From Novosphingobium silvae (GTDB lineage Bacteria; Pseudomonadota; Alphaproteobacteria; Sphingomonadales; Sphingomonadaceae), in NCBI RefSeq assembly GCF_009856825.1, contig NZ_WVTD01000010.1, positions 101,121-165,120 on the forward strand: a stretch of DNA of 64,000 bases. Direction: 5' to 3'. The position numbers were made by a program, and so were the translations under genes. Each line of letters starts with the position of its first letter. The first letter of the stretch is position 1. Shown here in pieces: positions 18,572 through 26,171 of this stretch. The notes under the pieces were generated by a model that made no database searches, was not told the DNA's origin, and saw only the letters and a program-made list of their open reading frames with translations.

Positions 18572-19479
18572 AGCTTGCCGGCCTGCCGCAGCAGCCGCTC
18601 GGCGCGGGCAAGGTACGGGCGGTCGAGCATGCCGCCCTTCCAGCCGATTGCGCCGACGCCCGGGTTGGCGGCGAAAACGTCGACGATCTCCTGCGCCACC
18701 GCGACCTCGGCCTCGGTGGGGGTGAAGGCGGCGTTGATCACCGGCACTTGCGCTGGATGGATCGCCATCATGCCACGGAAGCCATCGCGGCGGACCTTCT
18801 CGGCCCGGAGGCGCAGGGCGTCCAGATCCCTGAAGTCGGCGCTGATCGTCTCGATCGCGGTGACCCCCGCCGTCGCGGCGCCGAGCACGGTAAGGCTGCG
18901 CGCCAGCTCATAGGTGAAGGAGTAGGACCCGTCCTCGGTGCGGTTGGACGAGGCACCAATCGAATCGGCGAGGTCCTCCGCTCCCCAGGTCAGCGCCACC
19001 AGCCGGGGCGCGCCCTTGTAGGTGCCGGTGTGGAACATGCCCTCCGCCGTCTCGGTGATGAGCACGATCACGGGGGTGGAACCCTCCTCGATGCCGTTCG
19101 CCACCTCCAGCGCGGAGAGGCAATGGTCGAGCTTTTCCACTTCGGCGCGGCTGTAAACCTTGGGCAGCATGATGCCGCCGGGGTGCGCGGGAATGATCGC
19201 GGCAAGGTCATGCAGAGTGTGTGGGCCGTCGAACGGGTTGATGCGTACCCAGAGGCGCCCGCGCTGCTCGGGGTGGGCCTTGACGAAGTCATGCACCATC
19301 GGGCGTGCGGCCGCTTTTGCATCGGGCGCGACGGCGTCCTCGAGATCGATGAGCACGATGTCGGCCTCGCCCTCCATCGCCTTGGCCATCTTCTTTTCGC
19401 TGTCGCCCGGGGCGAACAGCCAGGAGCGGGCGGTTGAAGGCTGGTGGCGGGGTGGCTGTTGATCGAACGGCATCTGCAA
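18568..19479 (-). CDS. CitE-like HpcH/HpaI aldolase family CoA-ester lyase
   Basis: This 303-residue TIM-barrel lyase resembles the beta subunit of citrate lyase and malyl-CoA/citramalyl-CoA lyases. Key parts are RSWLFAPGDS, the aspartate/glutamate cluster IDLEDAV (metal site), RINPFDG, and ITETAEG. Members cleave a hydroxyacyl-CoA such as (S)-citramalyl-CoA into two smaller units with Mg2+. It is coupled to the downstream CoA transferase by a 4-base overlap. An alternative start at the second Met (19473) is possible. Confidence 0.87.
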   Translation of the reverse strand: MQMPFDQQPPRHQPSTARSWLFAPGDSEKKMAKAMEGEADIVLIDLEDAVAPDAKAAARPMVHDFVKAHPEQRGRLWVRINPFDGPHTLHDLAAIIPAHPGGIMLPKVYSRAEVEKLDHCLSALEVANGIEEGSTPVIVLITETAEGMFHTGTYKGAPRLVALTWGAEDLADSIGASSNRTEDGSYSFTYELARSLTVLGAATAGVTAIETISADFRDLDALRLRAEKVRRDGFRGMMAIHPAQVPVINAAFTPTEAEVAVAQEIVDVFAANPGVGAIGWKGGMLDRPYLARAERLLRQAGKL

Positions 19480-19618
19480 TAAGTCCCTGTACCTCGTCGC
19501 CGCCCGCGCAGGCAGCGCCTCGCTTTGTGTTCACCCGCCCCCTGAGGCGTGGATTGCTGTCGTCCTTGGTTGGCGGTCGATTGCCACGGGTCAAGTGCAG
19601 GACGATCGGCTGCCGCTC

Positions 19619-20785
19619 TCAATACGACCTCGGCAGTTCCAAAACCCTCTCGGCGATGTAGTTCATGATCTGGTGCGGACTGACGGGCGCGATGCGAGGG
19701 ATCATCACTTCGCGCAGGTATCGCTCGACATGGTACTCCTGCGCATAGCCCATGCCCCCCATCGACATGACGGCGGTCTGGCATGCCTCGAACCCGGCTT
19801 CGGCAGCGAGATACTTGGCGGTGTTCGCCTCCACCCCGCAGTCGAGCCCCTGGTCGAACATGGTCGCGGCCTTGAACACCATGAGGCTGGCCGCCTCCAC
19901 CTGCATCCACGCCTTGGCGAGCGGGTGCTGGATGCCCTGGTTCTGCCCGATCGGCCGCCCGAACACCACGCGCTCCTGCGCATACTTCGACGCCTTCTTG
20001 ATGGCGACGCGGCCCAGCCCCGTCGCCTCCGCGCCGAGCAGCACGCGCTCGGGATTGAGACCCTGGAGCAGGATCTTGAAGCCCTGCCCCTCAGCGCCGA
20101 TGCGGTCCTCTTCCGGGATGAACAGGTCGGTGATGAACAGCATGTTCGAGCCCACCGCGTGGCGACCCATCTTGGGGATCAGCTGGTGCTCGATATGCGC
20201 ACGGTCGAGCTTCGTATAGAAGAGCGTCAGCCCCTCCGTCTTCTTTCTCACCTCTTCCAGCGGCGTGGTGCGCGCGATCAGCAGCATCCGGTCGGCGACG
20301 TGGGCGTTGGTGATCCAGATCTTCTCGCCGGTGACGCGGTAGCCGCCGGGCACCTTCTCGGCGCGGGTCTTGAGGCTGGTGGTGTCGAGGCCAGTGTTGG
20401 GCTCGGTCACCGCGAAGCACATCTTTTCCGCGCCCGAGAGGGTCGGCGGGATCATCCGCTGCTGCTGCTCCGCGGTGCCGAACAGCGCCACCGGCTCTAG
20501 CCCGAAGACCGGACCATGGATCGCCGAGGCCGCCGTCATGCCGCCCCCGCTCTCGGCCACGGCCTGCATCATTACTGCCGCCTCGGTGATGCCGAGCCCG
20601 GCGCCGCCCACCGCTTCGGGCATGGCGATCCCCAGCCACCCGGCCTCCGCCATCGACTTGTGAAACTCGGCCGGGAATTCGCCGCTGCGATCCCTTTCAA
20701 GCCAGTACTCGTCGGGAAACTGCGAGCAGTGCTTCAGGACCGCCTCGCGGATGTTCTGCTGATCCTGTGTGAGTGTGAAATCCAC
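19619..20785 (-). CDS. Acyl-CoA dehydrogenase
   Basis: This 388-residue FAD enzyme introduces an alpha-beta double bond into an acyl-CoA. The family signatures CFAVTEPNTGLDTTSLKTRA (residues about 122-141) and the C-terminal MSMGGMGYAQEYHVER are present. It is divergent from the CaiB-type CoA transferase gene with a 171-bp shared upstream region that holds two CGATAT direct repeats (20864-20880 region). It should act after CoA activation of an acid made by the monooxygenase or aldehyde dehydrogenase. Confidence 0.92.
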   Translation of the reverse strand: MDFTLTQDQQNIREAVLKHCSQFPDEYWLERDRSGEFPAEFHKSMAEAGWLGIAMPEAVGGAGLGITEAAVMMQAVAESGGGMTAASAIHGPVFGLEPVALFGTAEQQQRMIPPTLSGAEKMCFAVTEPNTGLDTTSLKTRAEKVPGGYRVTGEKIWITNAHVADRMLLIARTTPLEEVRKKTEGLTLFYTKLDRAHIEHQLIPKMGRHAVGSNMLFITDLFIPEEDRIGAEGQGFKILLQGLNPERVLLGAEATGLGRVAIKKASKYAQERVVFGRPIGQNQGIQHPLAKAWMQVEAASLMVFKAATMFDQGLDCGVEANTAKYLAAEAGFEACQTAVMSMGGMGYAQEYHVERYLREVMIPRIAPVSPHQIMNYIAERVLELPRSY

Positions 20786-20956
20786 CGCGCTCCAGTCCTT
20801 CTTCCCGGTCTTCGCCTCTGCCGAGGGCTTTTGGTGCTAACAGCGCGAGCCTCCAACGCCAATGATATCGTTCACATATCGGCCCAGCGAACGGGAATGT
20901 GCATAGCTCTGTGCGCCGGCTTTCGATAACCTGCGTCTGAACGAGTGGAGAGCGAC

Positions 20957-22150
20957 ATGGCCGACAAGGCAGCACAGGGGCCCCTTTCGGGAATCCGCGT
21001 GATTGATCTGACGAGCGTGGTCTTCGGACCCTACGCCACGCAGATCATGGCCGACATGGGTGCCGAGGTGATCAAGGTTGAGCCTCCCGCAGGCGACAAC
21101 ACACGCTGGATCACGGCCGGTCCGGCGCCCGGCATGGGCGGCATCTACGTCAACGTGAACAGGGGCAAGCGCGGCGTCATGCTGGACCTGCGGCAGGATG
21201 GGGATCGCGAGACGCTGCGCCGCCTGATTGCCACGGCCGACGTCTTCATCCACTCGATGCGAGGCAGCGCGATCGCCAAGCTCGGCTTCGGCTACGAGGC
21301 GGTCAGGGCCCTCCGTCCCGACATCGTCTACACCAACTGCTACGGTTACTCGCGTCGTGGGCCCGAGAGCGACAAGCCCGCCTACGACGACACCATTCAG
21401 GCCGAGTGCGGCATCCCTCACGTCCAGGGCCTGATGAACGGAGAGCCCGGCTACGTCGCCACGATCATGGCAGACAAGGTGGCGGGCCTGCATGCGCTCT
21501 ACGCAACGATGATGGCGCTGTTCCACCGCGAGCGTACCGGCGGCCGCGGCAAGGGAGAGGGGCAGGAGGTGGAAGTCACCATGTTCGAGGCGATGTCCTC
21601 TTTCATGCTGGTGGAGCACGCCAACGGCGCGATGTTCTCGCCGCCAACGACGCCCGCACATTACCACCGTGCGGTGGAGCACAACCGTCGGCCCTACCGG
21701 ACCAGTGACGGCTACGTTGCCGCGCTCGTCTACAACGACAAGCACTGGAGCGCCTTCATGGCCGCGATCGGCCCCTCGTGGGCGAGCGAGGAGTTTTCCA
21801 CGCTGGAGAAGCGCGCGCAGCAGATCGGCAGGGTCTACGAACTGCTCGGCGAGACTTTCCTTACCCGCACCACCCAGGAATGGCTCGACATCCTGGGTGC
21901 CCTGCACATTCCGTGCGCCCGCCTCCAATCCACCGACGCGCTGTTCGACAACGCGCAGCTGAACGCCATCGGCTTCTTCGAGGAGGTGGAAACCCCGCAG
22001 GGCCAGGTGCGGATGCCCGGCGTGCCGACGTGGTTCTCGGCAACGCCCGGCAAGGTGCGCGGCCCTGCACCCATGCTCGGCCAGGACAACCAAACGGTGC
22101 TGGCCGAACTCGAAAGCGTCGCCCCGGCGATGGTCAGCGAGTCTAAGTAA
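20957..22150 (+). CDS. CaiB/BaiF family CoA transferase
   Basis: This 397-residue family III CoA transferase moves CoA between acids. It has the N-terminal GIRVIDLTSVVFGPYATQ, the nucleotide-CoA binding VNVNRGKRGVMLDL, and the catalytic Asp in TIMADKVAG near residue 175. The ATG at 20957 is used because GGAGAG lies a few bases upstream. It probably activates a pathway acid for the divergent acyl-CoA dehydrogenase. A ThDP enzyme gene follows on the same strand after 144 bp. Confidence 0.92.
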   Translation: MADKAAQGPLSGIRVIDLTSVVFGPYATQIMADMGAEVIKVEPPAGDNTRWITAGPAPGMGGIYVNVNRGKRGVMLDLRQDGDRETLRRLIATADVFIHSMRGSAIAKLGFGYEAVRALRPDIVYTNCYGYSRRGPESDKPAYDDTIQAECGIPHVQGLMNGEPGYVATIMADKVAGLHALYATMMALFHRERTGGRGKGEGQEVEVTMFEAMSSFMLVEHANGAMFSPPTTPAHYHRAVEHNRRPYRTSDGYVAALVYNDKHWSAFMAAIGPSWASEEFSTLEKRAQQIGRVYELLGETFLTRTTQEWLDILGALHIPCARLQSTDALFDNAQLNAIGFFEEVETPQGQVRMPGVPTWFSATPGKVRGPAPMLGQDNQTVLAELESVAPAMVSESK

Positions 22151-22163
22151 ACAGCACTGTTGA
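22148..22163. promoter_or_regulatory. Inverted repeat TAAACA-N4-TGTTGA upstream of the ThDP enzyme gene
   Basis: This site differs from the perfect repeat at 13752-13767 at one half-site base, and its spacer GCAC differs from ACAC at one base. It begins in the stop codon of the CoA transferase gene and lies 131 bp before the ThDP enzyme start. The two sites probably share a repressor. Confidence 0.5.
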
Positions 22164-22294
22164 TTTCGACTGACCCGTTGGAAAGGCTTGGGCTAACCAC
22201 CTTCGCAAGCCCCACCCGCGAGCCCGGCCGATGCGCCACGACCGGGTAGAACACGCGGCAAGAAGACAACGGATCGGAAGAAAGGCTACCCACG

Positions 22295-24073
22295 ATGTAC
22301 GACGACCAGCCCCAGGCCGAGGCCCCGGCGACAGCCACCAGGGGCACGCCCGTTTACAAGCGAATCCTCGACCTGTTCGAGGCAGAGGGCATCAGGACCC
22401 TCTTCGGCATCCCCGATCCTAACTTCGTCCACCTCTTCCTCGAGGCAGAAACGCGCGGGTGGACCGTCGTCTCGCCGCATCACGAGGCATCCGCCGGTCA
22501 CATGGCTGCCGCGGCCGCGCGCATTACCGGCAAGCCGGCACTGTGCATCGGCACGCTGGGTCCGGGCATGGCCAACCTCATGCCGGCGATCCAGTGCGCC
22601 AAGGTGGAGAACGATCCGATCATCATCATGGGCGGCCAGCGCGCCCGCATCACCGAGCGCCGCGTGCGCCGGGGCCGCATCCAGTTCGTCCGCCAGGAGC
22701 CGATGATCGAGGATTCGGTGAAGTTCTCCAGTTCCATCGAGTATGCAGACCAGACCGACGAGATCGTGCGCGAAGCCATTCGCGTTGCGCTGTCGGGCAC
22801 TCCGGGGCCGGCCTATATTGAGTTCCCGGCGCACATCATCCTCGAGGAACTGGACCTTCCCCCCGTCCTGCCGCCGCACCTGTATCGCCTGACCATGCAA
22901 GGCGCCGACGGCGACCGCGTGGCGGAGGCTGCCGAGATCATCCGCAACGCCAGGAACCCGGTGCTGCTCGTCGGCCACGGCGTCCACACCTCGAAGTCGG
23001 GCGCGGCGGTCCGCGAACTGGCCGAGCTGATGCAGTGCCCGGTGATTCAGACTTCGGGGGGCACCTCGTTCATCGAAGGGCTGGAGGACCGCACGTTCCC
23101 TTACGGCTTTTCAGAAGCCTCGATCGACGCGGTGGTGGAAAGCGACTGCTGCGTGGCTCTGGCCACCGAACTGGGCGAGCCGAGCCACTACGGTCGCTGG
23201 CGCCACTGGGTGGACAACGAAGCCAACCGCAAGTGGATCTACGTCCAGCAGGACCCCACCGCGATCGGCGTCAACCGGCCGATCGACGTTCCTCTGGTGG
23301 GCGACGTGCGCGCCGTTGTGCCCCAGCTTTCGCGCGCGCTGAAGGCGCTTGGCGGACGGCAGGCAGCGCCCTCGCTGTCGGAATACATCCAGCGTGACGC
23401 CCGCCAGCTCGAGGAACTGGCCGAGGATGCGGCATCCAGGCCTGACGGCTCGGCCTCGAAGATGCACACCAGCCAGTTCGTCACCGAGGCGACCAAGGCG
23501 TTCCCCAAGGACGGAATCCTCATCCGCGACGGCGGCGCGACGGTGATCTTCCAGTGGACCTACTCGCAGGCCAAGCCCCGCGACGTCATCTGGAACCAGA
23601 ACTACGGCCATATCGGCACCGGCCTGCCTTATGCGACCGGCGCCATGCTGGCCGACCAGGCCGCGACCGGCAGGCAGCGCCCGGGCATGCTGCTGACTTC
23701 GGACAGCTCTTTCCTGTTCCACGTGGGCGAACTCGAAGTCGCGGTGCGCAAGAACCTGCCGCTGGTGATCCTGGTAGGCGTCGACTTCCAGTGGGGCCTC
23801 GAAGTGGGTGTCTACAAGCGCACCTTCGGCCACGGCACCAGGGAAACAGGCGTGCACTGGTCCGACAAGGTCCGCTTTGACAAGATCGCGGAGGGCTTCG
23901 GCGCCGCCGGCGAGTACGTGGAAAAGGCGGCAGACATCGGTCCCGCAATCGCGCGTGCCTATGCCCGCGGCGGCTGCACCGTGATCCATGTACCGATCGA
24001 CCCGGCCGCGAACTCCGAGGAAATGCCCAACTACAACGAGTTCCGCACCTGGTACGCCGAAGGCACGCAGTAA
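22295..24073 (+). CDS. Thiamine diphosphate-dependent enzyme with an altered metal motif
   Basis: This 592-residue protein has the three-domain architecture of acetolactate synthase, benzoylformate decarboxylase and 2-hydroxyacyl-CoA lyase. The ThDP-activating Glu64 is in SPHHEASAGHM, and GTLGPGMAN follows. In the C-terminal ThDP domain the usual GDG...NN motif reads S469-D470-S471 ... V496-D497, so the metal-binding Asp is kept but the flanking glycines and the Asn pair are replaced. A carbon-carbon lyase or decarboxylase producing an aldehyde for the next gene product is likely; activity is not certain. Confidence 0.85.
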   Translation: MYDDQPQAEAPATATRGTPVYKRILDLFEAEGIRTLFGIPDPNFVHLFLEAETRGWTVVSPHHEASAGHMAAAAARITGKPALCIGTLGPGMANLMPAIQCAKVENDPIIIMGGQRARITERRVRRGRIQFVRQEPMIEDSVKFSSSIEYADQTDEIVREAIRVALSGTPGPAYIEFPAHIILEELDLPPVLPPHLYRLTMQGADGDRVAEAAEIIRNARNPVLLVGHGVHTSKSGAAVRELAELMQCPVIQTSGGTSFIEGLEDRTFPYGFSEASIDAVVESDCCVALATELGEPSHYGRWRHWVDNEANRKWIYVQQDPTAIGVNRPIDVPLVGDVRAVVPQLSRALKALGGRQAAPSLSEYIQRDARQLEELAEDAASRPDGSASKMHTSQFVTEATKAFPKDGILIRDGGATVIFQWTYSQAKPRDVIWNQNYGHIGTGLPYATGAMLADQAATGRQRPGMLLTSDSSFLFHVGELEVAVRKNLPLVILVGVDFQWGLEVGVYKRTFGHGTRETGVHWSDKVRFDKIAEGFGAAGEYVEKAADIGPAIARAYARGGCTVIHVPIDPAANSEEMPNYNEFRTWYAEGTQ

Positions 24074-24174
24074 GGAACGCAATCCCCCCGGCCGGCTGGG
24101 GAGAAGGGCCACCTGCAGGTCGGTGGAGAGGCACAGGCGTATTCCCGTCTCGGGGAGGACTTGGGAGAGAGCAC

Positions 24175-25584
24175 ATGCGCAACTATACGCAGTTCTACAT
24201 CGATGGCCGCTGGGTGGACCCTGTCTCGCCGAAGACCGCCGACGTCATCAATCCCGCTACCGAGGAAGTCTCGGGGCAAATCTCGCTCGGCTCGCCCGCC
24301 GACGTCGACAGGGCGGTCGTCGCGGCCCGGCGCGCCTTCCCAGCCTATGGCGAGAGCAGCGTAGGGGAGCGGATCGAGCTACTCGAAGCCATCCAGGCCG
24401 AGTACCTCCGGCGCGAGGCCCAACTGGGCGAGGCGATCATGGTCGAGATGGGCGCGCCGGCCTCGCTCGCCAACGGCTTCCACACGATGCTGGGCAAGGG
24501 CCACCTCGGCACCGCGATCGAAGTGCTGAAGGACTTCAGGTTCGAGGAACAGCGCGGCCCCACTCTGATCCGCAAGGAACCGATCGGCGTGTGCGGTCTC
24601 ATCACCCCGTGGAACTGGCCCATGAACCAGACTTGCGTAAAGATCTTCCCCGCGCTGGCGGCAGGCTGCACGATGGTCCTGAAGCCCCCGCAGCTCGCGC
24701 CTTACTCGGCCCAGATCCTCGCCGAGATCCTGCACGAGGCGGGCGTTCCCGCAGGCGTCTTCAACATGGTTCAGGGCCAGGGCTCGGTCATCGGCGCCGC
24801 GCTTTCCCGGCACGAGGACGTGGACATGATCTCCTTCACCGGATCGGAAACGGTGGGTGTGCAGATCCAGAAGGACGCCGCGGACACCGTCAAGCGCGTG
24901 GGCCTGGAACTGGGCGGCAAGAGCGCGTGGATCGTGCTCGACGATGCCTCCCTCGCAGCCAACGTCGCGGGCGCGACTGCGGGGATGATGGGTAACTCGG
25001 GCCAGACGTGCTCGGCGGGCTCGCGCCTGCTGGTCCCCTCCTCGCGCATGGAAGAGGTGAGGAAAGTCGCCGCGCAGGCTGCCAACGGGGTTACCGTGGG
25101 CGATCCCGCCGGCAACTTCGCGATGGGTCCGGTCGTCTCCCGAAGCCAGTACGATGTCATCCAGCAGTTCATCGAGACGGGCATCGACGAAGGCGGAGAA
25201 CTGATCGCCGGAGGGCTGGGCCGCCCGGACGGGCTGGACAGGGGCTGGTACGTGAAGCCTACCGTGTTCGTGGGCGACAACGACATGGTCATCGCGCGCG
25301 AGGAGATCTTCGGGCCCGTGCTGGTCATCATCGGCTACGAAGACATCGACGACGCTGTCCGCATCGCCAACGATTCGAACTTCGGTTTGGGCGGCTATGT
25401 CTCGGGGGAGGACGTGGAGCAGTGCCGCACGATCGCGCGAAGGTTGCGCACCGGCGCGATCTGGGTGAACGGCGGGTTCGATTTCCACGCACCCTTCGGC
25501 GGCTACAAACGATCGGGCAATGGACGCGAATGGGGCGAGTACGGCTTCCACGAGTATCTGGAGATCAAGTCGATCATCGGCTGA
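24175..25584 (+). CDS. NAD(P)-dependent aldehyde dehydrogenase
   Basis: This 469-residue enzyme oxidises an aldehyde to an acid. The catalytic Glu245 (LELGGKS) and nucleophile Cys279 (GQTCSAGS) are present, with the cofactor motif SFTGSETVG before them. The gene is 101 bp downstream of the ThDP enzyme gene and probably cotranscribed. Together they would cleave a substrate to an aldehyde and oxidise it. It closes the catabolic cluster. Confidence 0.93.
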   Translation: MRNYTQFYIDGRWVDPVSPKTADVINPATEEVSGQISLGSPADVDRAVVAARRAFPAYGESSVGERIELLEAIQAEYLRREAQLGEAIMVEMGAPASLANGFHTMLGKGHLGTAIEVLKDFRFEEQRGPTLIRKEPIGVCGLITPWNWPMNQTCVKIFPALAAGCTMVLKPPQLAPYSAQILAEILHEAGVPAGVFNMVQGQGSVIGAALSRHEDVDMISFTGSETVGVQIQKDAADTVKRVGLELGGKSAWIVLDDASLAANVAGATAGMMGNSGQTCSAGSRLLVPSSRMEEVRKVAAQAANGVTVGDPAGNFAMGPVVSRSQYDVIQQFIETGIDEGGELIAGGLGRPDGLDRGWYVKPTVFVGDNDMVIAREEIFGPVLVIIGYEDIDDAVRIANDSNFGLGGYVSGEDVEQCRTIARRLRTGAIWVNGGFDFHAPFGGYKRSGNGREWGEYGFHEYLEIKSIIG

Positions 25585-25676
25585 GCGCGGGTGACCCCAC
25601 ATGTGAGCCCTCGCTGCATAGCTTCTTTGCGCATGACACGACCGCCCATGCCCGGTAGAACCGCCCCGTGGGCACG

Positions 25677-26072
25677 ATGAGGCACCTTTTCCGGGATCGA
25701 CCGGCCCTGGCAGCGTTGCTGCTGGCGGCCGCGTTGTTCCTCAAGGCGCTTGTCCCGGCGGGATACATGCCCGCCGCCCCGGACACCGGCATCATCGTCG
25801 CGCTGTGCTCGGGCACGATGCCCGCCGGAAGCACGGTCAGGATCACGATCCCCAGGAAGGCCGCGCATCAGGACCACACCGGCACCACGGCCGACCACCC
25901 CTGCGCCTTTGCATCGCTCGACGCCGGGTTCGCCGGCGCGGATCTTGCGCCGCTGTTGCTGGCCGCGCTGGCGTTCGTCTTCCTGCTCGCTGTGCGCCGC
26001 ACGGCGCTGGTCCTGCCCGGCGCACCTGCAAGGATCCGGCCTCCGGGCCGGGCGCCGCCCTCCTTTACCTGA
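25677..26072 (+). CDS. DUF2946-like small membrane protein
   Basis: This 131-residue protein has an N-terminal hydrophobic segment (residues 9-30), a His-containing middle (AAHQDHTGTTADHPC) and a second membrane segment (about residues 85-105). This pattern fits DUF2946-type proteins found beside TonB receptors and PepSY proteins in copper- or iron-related loci. The histidines and cysteines could bind metal in the periplasm. It is 99 bp upstream of the TonB receptor gene on the same strand. Confidence 0.65.
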   Translation: MRHLFRDRPALAALLLAAALFLKALVPAGYMPAAPDTGIIVALCSGTMPAGSTVRITIPRKAAHQDHTGTTADHPCAFASLDAGFAGADLAPLLLAALAFVFLLAVRRTALVLPGAPARIRPPGRAPPSFT

Positions 26073-26171
26073 ACCCAGAGCAGGCGCGCGGAACAAATAG
26101 ACCGCGCTTCCATTCGCATGCCCGCAAACGGCGCCCGGAAGGCGGCGGCGGGCTGTTCAGGTGATCTCTTC

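Noticed and set aside
23716..23731. A partial parS-like match (GTTCCACGTGG) inside the ThDP enzyme gene
   Set aside because: Only one half matches and it is explained by the coding sequence (Phe-His-Val).
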